From Vibrio sp. FE10 (lineage in GTDB: Bacteria; Pseudomonadota; Gammaproteobacteria; Enterobacterales; Vibrionaceae): DNA of 64,000 bases. Both the position numbers and the translations under genes were made by a program. The notes below the pieces were generated by a model. The model had not been told where the DNA came from and ran no database searches. It was given only the letters and a program-made list of their open reading frames with translations. Shown here in pieces: positions 1-7,914 of this stretch (position 1 is its first letter; every line of letters starts with the position of its first letter). The stretch spans positions 372,001 through 436,000 of the forward strand of contig NZ_AP028068.1 in assembly GCF_030297155.1 (NCBI RefSeq), given 5' to 3'.

Positions 1-56
1 CTCTTTTTTGTTTCTACAGCGATGCTTCAAGTACAAGCAGGCTTGGTCAAACACTC

Positions 57-956
57 TTACCTATCTAATGCTGCGTGTCTTCGGAATTTAACCAGCTCTG
101 GCTTTTTCACCACCAAATAAACCGCAGCGGCTGACAACGCGAAGCCCATTGCACCATAGATGTCGAACGATTCACCGAAGATAAGCCAAGCTTGAATTGC
201 GGTCGTCGGTGGAACGAGATAGAACACCGATGCCACACTTGAAGATGCGCCATGTTCTACCATGTAAAGCAGCAACAATATTGCGATACAAGACAACACA
301 ACCACTAGCCAGATTAGCGTTAACGTAAATTCTACCGTCCAGTTCACCTGCATGGTTTCGTAACGCATTGCAAAAGGCAGAAACAGTGCAGCTGAAGCTA
401 GGTATTGCACCATCGCCCCCCCCACCATATCAGTGCCCTGACAAAAACGTTTTTGGTACAAAGTGCCGCAGGTAATACCTACCAGTGATACTAAGCACAG
501 TAATGTCGCCATACCTTTTTGGTCATCTGACTGCCATTGAATATTGCCCATCAACACTAAGCTAATCCCCGCAAAACCAAGCGCTAAGCCAAGCCATTGC
601 GCGAAGTTGAAACGTTGCGAGGTACAGCTGACCATAATCAGCGCGGTAAGGATAGGTTGTAGACCCACCAACAGCGAACTTAACCCCGCAGGCATCCCCC
701 AATCGATCGCCAGATAAGTGCCACCAAGATAAAAACCATGAATCAAGATGCCGACTACACAAGCATGGAAGAATGCTCGACCACGAGGAATACGACGCTT
801 AAGGATTGCAATCAAAACCAAGAACAGCGCCACGTTGGCCACCATCCTGAGTGAAAGTAACGTCGCGGGTTCGGCGTATTCCACACCAAGACGTGCGCCA
901 ACAAAGCCTGACGACCACAATATTACAAACACAAACGGAATCATTTTAATCAGCAT
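57..956 (-). CDS. EamA/DMT-family drug/metabolite transporter
   Basis: Inner-membrane transporter of the EamA (DMT) superfamily, 299 residues, with about ten hydrophobic segments arranged as two EamA repeats. The N-terminus carries the typical VILWSSGFVGARLG signature and the second repeat carries the FYLVPPTTAIQAW motif. Members export amino acids or small metabolites, but the substrate cannot be read from sequence. The ATG at 956 has a good AGAGG ribosome site six bases upstream. It is divergent from the MocR-type gene at 1081, an arrangement in which such regulators commonly control the neighbouring transporter; that control is inferred. Length is normal for the family and nothing looks broken. 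Confidence 0.9.
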   Translation of the reverse strand: MLIKMIPFVFVILWSSGFVGARLGVEYAEPATLLSLRMVANVALFLVLIAILKRRIPRGRAFFHACVVGILIHGFYLGGTYLAIDWGMPAGLSSLLVGLQPILTALIMVSCTSQRFNFAQWLGLALGFAGISLVLMGNIQWQSDDQKGMATLLCLVSLVGITCGTLYQKRFCQGTDMVGGAMVQYLASAALFLPFAMRYETMQVNWTVEFTLTLIWLVVVLSCIAILLLLYMVEHGASSSVASVFYLVPPTTAIQAWLIFGESFDIYGAMGFALSAAAVYLVVKKPELVKFRRHAALDR

Positions 957-1000
957 TACAAACCTCTGGTCAACTCTTCATCAATGCTGTTACCTTAGTT

Positions 1001-1053
1001 GGGTACAGATAACTAATAAAGATACAGATATAACACTTTAAATGGTTACAGAT
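1001..1053. promoter_or_regulatory. Three TACAGAT direct repeats, candidate MocR operator
   Basis: Between the divergent EamA and MocR genes the heptamer TACAGAT occurs three times in the same orientation, at 1004-1010, 1023-1029 and 1047-1053 (start-to-start 19 and 24 bases). MocR/GabR/PdxR regulators are known to bind direct repeats in the intergenic region beside their own gene, so this is the probable binding site. The assignment is an inference from position and repetition. Confidence 0.5.
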
Positions 1054-1080
1054 TGAGTGTGAGCAACGAGGGAGAATAAC

Positions 1081-2508
1081 GTGGAAGCAGAACTCATCGG
1101 CAATAAATATCTCGCCACCGAACAACATATTAAGGCTCAGATTGATAAAGGACTCTTTCACCCAGATGATCGCCTTCCCTCGATCCGTCAGTTAAGCGAA
1201 CAGCTTGGTGTGAGCAAAAACACCGTGATTCGCGCCTATCAAGAGTTGGAAGCTACGGGCTGGGTATATTCAGTTCCCAAGTCAGGTTATCGCGTCAAAG
1301 CACCCAACACCACAAGTTGGGATGCGCCCAGTCAACCTCAAAAAGTTGACCTCTTATCTGTCACTAAATCGGTACTCTCTCGTCCGAAAGGTCGCTTGAA
1401 GCTATTGGCAGGTTCTGCCCACCCGAACATTAATAATCCTGCGATTCGAAGCTTATACGCCGAGATCGGTCGCCATAGCCGTTTACAAACTCAGTTGCCC
1501 GGTTATTACCAATTGCCCCCCGGTGACGAGCAATTAGTAAAGCAATTGTTAAAGATCACCCATGATCTAGGTGTTCCTGCGGGATCGAAAGAGATTGCGA
1601 TTACTCACGGAGCTCAACAGGCGATCAGTTTGGCTTTACGTGCGCTCACCAAACCAGGCGACATCGTGGCGGTAGAGTCACCGTGTTACTTCGGCAATTT
1701 ATTGTTACTCGAGTCACTTGGCTTACAAGCCCTTGAAATACCAAGCAGCGTTAGCCACGGAATCGACATTCCTTCGTTACAGAGCGCACTGGATAAGTGG
1801 GAAGTGAAGACGCTACTGCTGACGCCAAACTTTACCAACCCGACAGGTTCAAGAATGCCTCTGGCTAATCGAAAAGCCTTGTTGGAGATAACCGGATCTT
1901 TACCGATTATCGAAGATGATGTGTTCGGTAGCTTGGCGTTTGATGCACCGATTGCGAGCCTAAAAGAACTGGATGACCAAGACCGTGTCATCTACGTGAA
2001 CTCGCTATCTAAGACCTTAGATTCCCGCCTCCGTGTCGGTTGGTTACTTTCTGGACGCTATCAGCCTTTAGTCGAAAAGTATCTACTGTGTGACAACATG
2101 GGCAGTTCCAACCTCATGCAATCCGCGGTCGGGCAGTTTCTTACGACAGGCAAATACCGCAGTCATTTATCCAAAATGAAACGGCTCTATCAAACCAATC
2201 AAAAACAGTTCCAAAGCCTATTAATACAAGCATTGGATAGCTACCCACATCTTGTTGGGCGCTACCACCTGTCAAAACCGGAAGGGTCTTTTTTAAATTG
2301 GATAACACTACCAGAATCTGTCGACAGTTATGCCGTTTATCAAGATTGCTTGAAACATAAACTGGGGATCTTACCTGGTACCGTGTTTGGTACACACGAC
2401 CAATTCAAACACTGCCTGCGCTTCACTGTCGCCAACATCGAAGAGAGTAAAGAGTGGAAAGAAGGGATAGTGACGTTGGCTAAGTTGATCGCGAAGCATG
2501 CACGTTAG
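1081..2508 (+). CDS. MocR-family (GntR HTH + aminotransferase-like) regulator
   Basis: Transcriptional regulator of the MocR/GabR type, 475 residues. Residues about 10-75 form a winged-helix GntR DNA-binding domain (LPSIRQLSEQLGVSKNTVIRAY). Residues about 115-470 form a fold-type I aminotransferase domain with the PLP-binding lysine at K311 (SLSKTLDSRLRVGW) and the usual NFTNPTG motif near 250. In this family the PLP domain senses an amine, amino acid or vitamer rather than catalysing. The start is GTG with an AGGGAG ribosome site. It lies divergent to the EamA exporter, which is its likely target. The effector is unknown. Confidence 0.92.
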   Translation: MEAELIGNKYLATEQHIKAQIDKGLFHPDDRLPSIRQLSEQLGVSKNTVIRAYQELEATGWVYSVPKSGYRVKAPNTTSWDAPSQPQKVDLLSVTKSVLSRPKGRLKLLAGSAHPNINNPAIRSLYAEIGRHSRLQTQLPGYYQLPPGDEQLVKQLLKITHDLGVPAGSKEIAITHGAQQAISLALRALTKPGDIVAVESPCYFGNLLLLESLGLQALEIPSSVSHGIDIPSLQSALDKWEVKTLLLTPNFTNPTGSRMPLANRKALLEITGSLPIIEDDVFGSLAFDAPIASLKELDDQDRVIYVNSLSKTLDSRLRVGWLLSGRYQPLVEKYLLCDNMGSSNLMQSAVGQFLTTGKYRSHLSKMKRLYQTNQKQFQSLLIQALDSYPHLVGRYHLSKPEGSFLNWITLPESVDSYAVYQDCLKHKLGILPGTVFGTHDQFKHCLRFTVANIEESKEWKEGIVTLAKLIAKHAR

Positions 2509-2627
2509 ATATTTCCAGTATTCGACTAATATTCTCAGCCCAGAGTTAATAGCTTTGACCTTACTAACATATTAAACATTAGAGATTCGCTACACTCGCA
2601 GCCTTTCTATGCTTGGCAGAATTAAAC

Positions 2628-3632
2628 GTGGCAACAATAAAAGATGTAGCAGCACTTGCAGGGGTTTCAACAGCAACGGTTTCTCGTGTACTCAATCGTA
2701 CCTGCTATGTTGAACCCATCACGCTAGAACGTGTAGAACGCGCAGTAAAAGAGCTCAATTACCACAAAGATGCTCGCGCAACCGCCTTGGCAAGCAGAAG
2801 CAGCAAGACGCTTGGATTACTGACGGGCAACCTTGCGGATCCATTTTTTGCTCTGGTCGCCAAGAGTGTCGAGGAAGTGGCTAGAACCAATGGCTACCAA
2901 TTAGTCGTAGTAAGTGGCGGACACAATGCTCAGCGAGAAAAAGAAGGCCTCGACTTTCTTATCAGCCAAGGTTGTGAAGCAATGGTCATCCATTCGAAAA
3001 TGCTCGATGACACCACCCTACTACGTTACTCCGCTCAGTTACCTGCAATGGTGTTACTCAACCGAACGATCGCTCAAATATCAAATCGCTCAGTTTGGGT
3101 AGACAACCAACTTGGGGCTCAAATATCGGTGCAGCATCTCATTGAGCTGGGTCATCGAAAAATTGCCTATGTCTCGAGCGACCTTCCAATCCAAGACAGA
3201 ACCGACCGCTTGCAAGGCTACCAAGAAGCCATGAAAGCGGCCAATATCGAAATACAACCTAATTGGATCATCAACCAAAACTTTAGTGAATCAGGTGGTG
3301 AAGCCGCGGGTGATATATTGGTAAACCAATGCCCAGAGGTGACGGCTGCCGTTACATTTAATGATGTGATGGCCGCTGGATTAATGACCAGTTTACAAGA
3401 TCAAGGCATCTCGGTTCCCAACGATATTTCAGTCATCGGCTTTGATGATGTATTGCTCGCTCGCTACCTTTACCCTCGGTTAACCACCATGCACAACCCT
3501 ATTGACGAGATGTCGACTTATGCGGCTAACCTTGCCATAAAACTTAAAGCCGCAGGATATGCACCTCCCAAGCAACATAAATTCGAAGCGACACTGATTG
3601 AAAGGCAGACGGTTAAGTCAATCAAGCACTAA
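2628..3632 (+). CDS. LacI-family transcriptional repressor
   Basis: LacI/GalR-type repressor of 334 residues. The N-terminal helix-turn-helix and hinge are textbook (ATIKDVAALAGVSTATVSRVLN, residues 2-23), followed by a periplasmic-binding-protein-like effector domain ending near residue 330. I chose the GTG at 2628 because it gives the standard start for the family; a TTG at 2613 would add five residues and neither has a strong ribosome site. It precedes an NhaC antiporter and a MalY/PatB lyase, and the gap before them holds a perfect LacI-type palindrome. It is therefore probably the local repressor, as MalI is for malXY in E. coli. The inducer is unknown. Confidence 0.9.
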   Translation: MATIKDVAALAGVSTATVSRVLNRTCYVEPITLERVERAVKELNYHKDARATALASRSSKTLGLLTGNLADPFFALVAKSVEEVARTNGYQLVVVSGGHNAQREKEGLDFLISQGCEAMVIHSKMLDDTTLLRYSAQLPAMVLLNRTIAQISNRSVWVDNQLGAQISVQHLIELGHRKIAYVSSDLPIQDRTDRLQGYQEAMKAANIEIQPNWIINQNFSESGGEAAGDILVNQCPEVTAAVTFNDVMAAGLMTSLQDQGISVPNDISVIGFDDVLLARYLYPRLTTMHNPIDEMSTYAANLAIKLKAAGYAPPKQHKFEATLIERQTVKSIKH

Positions 3633-3641
3633 AATGAGACG

Positions 3642-3663
3642 AAATGTGACCAAAATCTCATGT
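3642..3663. promoter_or_regulatory. Candidate CRP site upstream of nhaC-like gene
   Basis: TGTGA at 3645-3649, six bases, then TCTCA at 3656-3660. This matches nine of ten core positions of the CRP consensus (TGTGA-N6-TCACA). It lies just upstream of the LacI operator. The call is by eye only. Confidence 0.35.
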
Positions 3664-3670
3664 ACACATC

Positions 3671-3690
3671 TCATGTAACCGCTTACATGA
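3671..3690. promoter_or_regulatory. Perfect palindromic LacI-type operator
   Basis: TCATGTAA, four bases CCGC, then TTACATGA: perfect 8-base arms in a 20-base site. It resembles LacI/GntR-subfamily operators of the TGTAAnCGnTTACA kind. It lies between the repressor gene and the antiporter gene at 3778, where it could block transcription of the antiporter-lyase pair. Confidence 0.75.
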
Positions 3691-3777
3691 AAACAGCATT
3701 GAAGTCGCACTTTCGATTTCAGAGCACGCTTATTATCCATTCCGAACAAACCCTACATTCACCTGAGGACAACAAAT

Positions 3778-5241
3778 ATGAATAACTCAAAGCCTCTACC
3801 ATCGTTCGGATTAGCATTAGCACCTATAGCCGTTATGTTTGCGCTGCTTGCTATTGGATACGGTGTTTTAGGACTTCGCATTGAAGTTCTGCTACTCATT
3901 TCTGCGACTTTCACAGCATGTATTGCTTGGAAGATGGGCTACAACTGGGATGACATCATCAACGCGATCGTTGAGAAACTCGCAAAAGCGATGCCTGTTA
4001 TCTTGATATTGGTTTCAGTAGGTGGCCTTATTGCCAGCTGGATGATCAGTGGCACCATCCCTTACATGGTTTACTGGGGACTTAAAGTCATCAGTGCTGA
4101 ATACATACTCATTGCTGCCTTTTTTGTTACTTCTGTTGTCTCTGTATGTACTGGTACTTCTTGGGGCTCTGCGGGCACCGTTGGTGTTGCACTGATGGGC
4201 GTTGCGGCGGGTTTAGATGTATCACTGGCTGCAGCTGCCGGCGCCGTTGTTTCTGGCGCATATTTTGGCGATAAGATCTCGCCTCTTTCAGACTCAACCA
4301 ACTTTGCACCTATCGTTTCAGGCACGACCTTATACGAACACATTCAGCACATGCTTTACACAACGCTACCGGGCTTTGTGATTGCTTCTGTTGTCTTTTT
4401 CTTCGCAGGCCAAAGTGCCGATATCAGCACGGTTGGCGAGCCAGAAAAAGTGACTCAAATTCTTGCTGGATTAGATAGCCTTTATAACTTCAACATTCTT
4501 CTGATTATCCCACCTGTCATGATCCTTTGGGGTGCATTAACCAAAAAGCCTGTTCTGCCGCTGATGTTAGGTGCGTCTGCCCTAGCGATTGTATTAGGTA
4601 TGGTTCTACAAGGTTTCTCTCTACAGCAAGGTTTCCAAGCTTATGTCGACGGCTTCAATGTCGCTCTGTTTGAAGCGAAAGGTACAGCGATTGATGGCCT
4701 AATTCCTGATGTGTCTAAGCTGCTAAACCGTGGTGGTTTGTTCTCAATGATGAGCACCATCCTACTGGTTTTCTGTGCGTTCTCTTTTGCAGGTGTGTTA
4801 AGCCTAACCGGTGCACTAAATGTGGTACTAGGTCGTTTCTTGCATATGATTCACTCAACAGGACAACTTATCGCATCAACAGTGATCGCGACTATTACCG
4901 TAGTTTTCACGACATCAGATGGCAAACTAGCCCTTCTTATCCCAGGTGAATTGTTCCAAAACGCTTACCGTAAAATGGGGCTAGATACTAAAAACCTATC
5001 CAGAACCATCGAAGACGCAGGCACGATTATTGAGCCACTGGTTCCTTGGACAGCTGCGGGTATTTACATGGCAAGCACACTCGGCGTAGCAACGTTAGAC
5101 TACCTACCTTGGGCTATCCAATGTTACACCGGCGTCGTTTTCGCTCTGATTTATGGATTCACTGGATTTGGTATTGCACGCGCAAAACCTGAACAGTCAG
5201 AAGACTCCGTAGAAACTTCTCTAGCTCACAGCACTAAGTAA
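3778..5241 (+). CDS. NhaC-family Na+/H+ (or Na+/substrate) antiporter
   Basis: Polytopic inner-membrane protein of 487 residues and about twelve membrane segments, with NhaC-family features: the TGTSWGSAGTVGVALMGVA segment near 122-140, FGDKISPLSDSTNFAP near 163-178, and EDAGTIIEPLVPWTAAG near 415-430. The family exchanges Na+ for protons or for organic acids and amino acids. A TGAGGA ribosome site precedes the ATG. The MalY/PatB lyase starts 12 bases downstream, so the pair is an operon. This makes me suspect an amino acid or thioether substrate rather than plain pH homeostasis; that is inference. Confidence 0.88.
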   Translation: MNNSKPLPSFGLALAPIAVMFALLAIGYGVLGLRIEVLLLISATFTACIAWKMGYNWDDIINAIVEKLAKAMPVILILVSVGGLIASWMISGTIPYMVYWGLKVISAEYILIAAFFVTSVVSVCTGTSWGSAGTVGVALMGVAAGLDVSLAAAAGAVVSGAYFGDKISPLSDSTNFAPIVSGTTLYEHIQHMLYTTLPGFVIASVVFFFAGQSADISTVGEPEKVTQILAGLDSLYNFNILLIIPPVMILWGALTKKPVLPLMLGASALAIVLGMVLQGFSLQQGFQAYVDGFNVALFEAKGTAIDGLIPDVSKLLNRGGLFSMMSTILLVFCAFSFAGVLSLTGALNVVLGRFLHMIHSTGQLIASTVIATITVVFTTSDGKLALLIPGELFQNAYRKMGLDTKNLSRTIEDAGTIIEPLVPWTAAGIYMASTLGVATLDYLPWAIQCYTGVVFALIYGFTGFGIARAKPEQSEDSVETSLAHSTK

Positions 5242-5253
5242 GGCTCACATCCT

Positions 5254-6429
5254 ATGAATTCTTTCGACAATACGATTAGCCGCCGAAACACAGGGTCGGT
5301 AAAGTGGGACTTTATGGAGCAGAAACTAGGGTTGGAAGGATCTGACTTACTGCCGATGTGGGTATCAGACTACGATTTCCAAGCTCCTCAGCAAGTGCTC
5401 GACCGTTTAGCTCAAGATATCGCTCATGGTATTTTTGGGTACTCAGAACGTCAAGATGACTATTACCAAGCTGCGATTAATTGGTTTAAAAACCAACATG
5501 ACACTGAAATCAAAAAAGAGTGGATAACCACGATACATGGTGTATTGCCGGGTATCGCAATGGCACTACAAATGCTCACGCAAGTGAATGACCAGATCGT
5601 TATCCAAAGCCCAGGCTACGGATCATTTCGTAAGATCATCGAGCTGAATGACCGAAGAGTTTTGAACAATCCGTTGATTGAATCTGATGGCCACTATCAG
5701 CTTGATTTTACTCACTTAGAAGACTGCTTTGCCAGTGGTGCAAAGGCGTTGATCTTCTGTAATCCTCATAACCCGACAGGCAGAGCATGGAATGAGGAAG
5801 AGATAACCCAAGTTGCTGAGCTTTGTAAAAACCACGATGTGTGGCTAATCAGTGACGAAATTTGGAGTGACCTAACGCTAACACCTAATGTATTCCATTC
5901 GACATTAAGCTTACCAAGTTCGCTAACCGACAAACTTATTGTGGCGACCGCGGCCAGTAAAACGTTTGGTTTGTCATCATTGAGAATCTCAAACTTCATC
6001 ATTCCAAATTCGGAGTTGAAGGAGCAGTTTGTTCGCCGTTTGGATGCGCATGGCATGGATTGCTTCAACAGCCTATCAATGTCAGCGGCGACCACGGCGT
6101 ATCAAGAGTGTGAAACTTGGTTAGCGGACTTAAAACACTATCTGCAAGACAATATAGAAACGCTGAACGGATTCATAAAAGCAGAATTGCCTCATATTCG
6201 TTTCACAAAGCCCGAAGCGACGTATCTTGCATGGCTAGATTGCCGTGCAATGAAACTAAGTGATGCAGTTCTAGAACGTAAACTCATTGCTGCCGGCATT
6301 GTACCAAGTATGGGTTGTGCCTTTGGTGAGGAAGGTTCAGGGTTTATTCGCTTGAATCTAGGGTGTCCTGCTGAAGTATTAGCAGACGCTTTGGTAAGAC
6401 TTAAAGCGGCATTAGGTGCAGATAGATAA
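5254..6429 (+). CDS. MalY/PatB-family PLP C-S lyase (cystathionine beta-lyase-like)
   Basis: Cytoplasmic fold-type I PLP enzyme, 391 residues, of the MalY/PatB family, whose members cleave C-S bonds of cystathionine and related beta-thio amino acids to pyruvate, ammonia and a thiol. Visible marks are LLPMWVSDYDF (32-42), the NPHNPTGR motif (170-177), the SDEIW loop (200-204) and the Schiff-base lysine K236 in ATAASKTFGLS. E. coli MalY also acts as an antagonist of MalT, so a regulatory role cannot be excluded. It is co-transcribed with the NhaC-type antiporter under a LacI-type operator. The combination suggests uptake and cleavage of a sulfur amino acid, but the substrate is not shown. Confidence 0.87.
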   Translation: MNSFDNTISRRNTGSVKWDFMEQKLGLEGSDLLPMWVSDYDFQAPQQVLDRLAQDIAHGIFGYSERQDDYYQAAINWFKNQHDTEIKKEWITTIHGVLPGIAMALQMLTQVNDQIVIQSPGYGSFRKIIELNDRRVLNNPLIESDGHYQLDFTHLEDCFASGAKALIFCNPHNPTGRAWNEEEITQVAELCKNHDVWLISDEIWSDLTLTPNVFHSTLSLPSSLTDKLIVATAASKTFGLSSLRISNFIIPNSELKEQFVRRLDAHGMDCFNSLSMSAATTAYQECETWLADLKHYLQDNIETLNGFIKAELPHIRFTKPEATYLAWLDCRAMKLSDAVLERKLIAAGIVPSMGCAFGEEGSGFIRLNLGCPAEVLADALVRLKAALGADR

Positions 6430-6461
6430 GCAATAATAAAAAGTAACCCAATCAATACAAC

Positions 6462-6489
6462 AAAGCCCCACTCAACCAAGCGGGGCTTT
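6462..6489. terminator. Bidirectional rho-independent terminator
   Basis: AAAGCCCC and GGGGCTTT arms at 6462-6469 and 6482-6489 with a 12-base loop, between the convergent MalY/PatB-like and AhpD-like genes. The arms end in short A and T runs, so it can serve both strands. Confidence 0.8.
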
Positions 6490-6522
6490 CATCATTCTTA
6501 GTCTTACTTAGCTAAAGGCAGA

Positions 6523-7071
6523 TTAACCTTTCCAAGCAAACTGTTCGAATACCTTGTCTACTGGCGTTTCAGCAACACGGTTTACATAGTTACTGATTAC
6601 TTTCTGAGACAAACCAAGAATTACTTCTAGCACTTGTTGTTGACCGTAGCCCGCCTCAAAGAATGCTGTCATTTCACTTTCAGGCACATTGCCGCGATTA
6701 CGAACCATGCTTAGCGTGAAGTCGTGCAATACTTGCAACTTCTCAGTTGGCATGGCTGTGCGATTACGTAGCGCTTCGGTGATTGCAGGATCGACCTTCA
6801 TTGAGTGCGCAATGCCTGTATGCGCCGGCACACAGTAATGACATTCGTGTTCAACGTTAATGGTTTGCCAAACAACCGTAAGCTCTTCAGCATCAAAAGA
6901 CGAGTCGTTAAAAAGCTGATGAAGCTCTCTGTAGGCTTTCAACGTATTTGGAGATTCGGCCAGCACACCAAACAACCCCGGTACTCTTCCCATCTGTTTT
7001 TTTGCACCCTCAAGAATGAGTTTGCTTTGTTCTGGTGCTGATTCTACTGAGTGAATTTTGAAGTTGCTCAT
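6523..7071 (-). CDS. AhpD-like carboxymuconolactone decarboxylase-family protein
   Basis: Small cytoplasmic protein of 182 residues with the AhpD signature ExxCxxCxxxH at E74, C77, C80 and H84. In AhpD the two cysteines form a thiol-disulfide peroxidase/adapter active site; many family members are uncharacterised. I start at the ATG at 7071, which has AGGA eight bases upstream, rather than 13 codons earlier. Upstream lie two GAAC-N4-GTTC palindromes, one nearly identical to a site in front of the TetR gene at 26382, so that regulator is a candidate controller. A role in peroxide or electrophile stress is inferred. Confidence 0.87.
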   Translation of the reverse strand: MSNFKIHSVESAPEQSKLILEGAKKQMGRVPGLFGVLAESPNTLKAYRELHQLFNDSSFDAEELTVVWQTINVEHECHYCVPAHTGIAHSMKVDPAITEALRNRTAMPTEKLQVLHDFTLSMVRNRGNVPESEMTAFFEAGYGQQQVLEVILGLSQKVISNYVNRVAETPVDKVFEQFAWKG

Positions 7072-7167
7072 GGTTCTATTCCTATCAATTCTGATTCTAA
7101 ATTTATTCAATCACGGAGTAATTAATGACTGTTCTCCGTTGGTGTAAAAACAATATAAACCAAACTA

Positions 7168-7179
7168 GAACGATCGTTC
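7168..7179. promoter_or_regulatory. TetR-type operator GAAC-GATC-GTTC
   Basis: Perfect 12-base palindrome inside a 17-base stretch (7164-7180) that differs by one base from the stretch at 26321-26337 before the TetR gene. It lies upstream of the AhpD-like gene. Confidence 0.65.
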
Positions 7180-7183
7180 AAGT

Positions 7184-7211
7184 GTTATTTTGAACAACCG
7201 TTCAAAATAAC
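7184..7211. promoter_or_regulatory. 28-base palindrome with GAAC-AACC-GTTC core
   Basis: GTTATTTTGAAC and GTTCAAAATAAC form perfect 12-base arms around AACC. The core has the same GAAC-N4-GTTC architecture as the neighbouring site, so this is probably a second operator for the same TetR-family protein. Confidence 0.65.
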
Positions 7212-7290
7212 TATCGAATAAGAAATCAAAAGGGAAAGTAGACTATTTAAAATCGAGCTATTTTTAACTTATCTTTCTGATTAAAAACAA

Positions 7291-7321
7291 AAAAGCCCAT
7301 CAAGTGAAACCTGATGGGCTT
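7291..7321 (-). terminator. Rho-independent terminator of the GNAT gene
   Basis: AAGCCCATCA (7293-7302) pairs with TGATGGGCTT (7312-7321). On the minus strand the stem is followed by a T-rich run, just past the end of the acetyltransferase gene. Confidence 0.8.
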
Positions 7322-7350
7322 ACATTCATCTAAGGTTTTATTTTGAGCGA

Positions 7351-7902
7351 CTACCAATATTCAGCGTGAGCCAAGCCTTCAACACAGCTCGACTTTCCAC
7401 TTGTTACTCTGATTTCACTGCCAGTCAGCGATTGAGCTAGCCAACCGTGTGGGTAGCTCAACTCAAATGGCGCTGGGATTTGTTCAACAGTGATTTGCTC
7501 AAAACCCACTTTTGAATAATAGCTAGGGTCACCGTAAGTTACAGCAAGTTCGACACCCTGCTCTTTTAAAGTCTCTAAGCCGAAGTTAATCAGCTTTTGG
7601 CCAATACCGCGCTTTTGAACCTGAGTGCTCACCGCTCCTGGTGAAAGCAAATACGCCTTTGTTTCGTCATCTAATGAAAGTGGCGTAAAGATAATCGCGC
7701 CAACAATCGTGCTGTCAGATTCAATAGAATCACCTTCCGCGACAAAGCAAAGTAGCTCTGTTCGATCTGTGGTCGTTAAAAGATCGTTGGCAAGCTTACC
7801 CACTGTTTTACCTTCGTTCTCGCCTTCTGAATCCGTAAAGGTTTGAGTAAAAAGTTGAGTGATCGTTTCGATCTCGCTTGAATCATGTTGTCTAAATTTC
7901 AT
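7351..7902 (-). CDS. GNAT-family N-acetyltransferase
   Basis: GNAT acetyltransferase, 183 residues from the ATG at 7902. The acetyl-CoA binding loop is seen as VQKRGIGQKLINFGL (V/I-x-x-x-x-R-G-x-G-x pattern), preceded by LLSPGAVS and followed by YYSKVGFEQI, the usual fourth-motif Y-x-K-x-G-F. The arrangement resembles YhbS-like acetyltransferases. A GTG directly abutting the upstream stop codon could start four codons earlier. The MerR-methyltransferase gene ends immediately upstream, so the two are translationally coupled in one operon. The acetyl acceptor is unknown; modification of a toxic amine or antibiotic would fit a MerR-controlled operon. Confidence 0.87.
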   Translation of the reverse strand: MKFRQHDSSEIETITQLFTQTFTDSEGENEGKTVGKLANDLLTTTDRTELLCFVAEGDSIESDSTIVGAIIFTPLSLDDETKAYLLSPGAVSTQVQKRGIGQKLINFGLETLKEQGVELAVTYGDPSYYSKVGFEQITVEQIPAPFELSYPHGWLAQSLTGSEIRVTSGKSSCVEGLAHAEYW

Positions 7903-7914
7903 AGTGTTCTTCAC

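Noticed and set aside
1..56. Possible gene end at the left edge
   Set aside because: All frames are too short and lack recognisable sequence; nothing can be supported.
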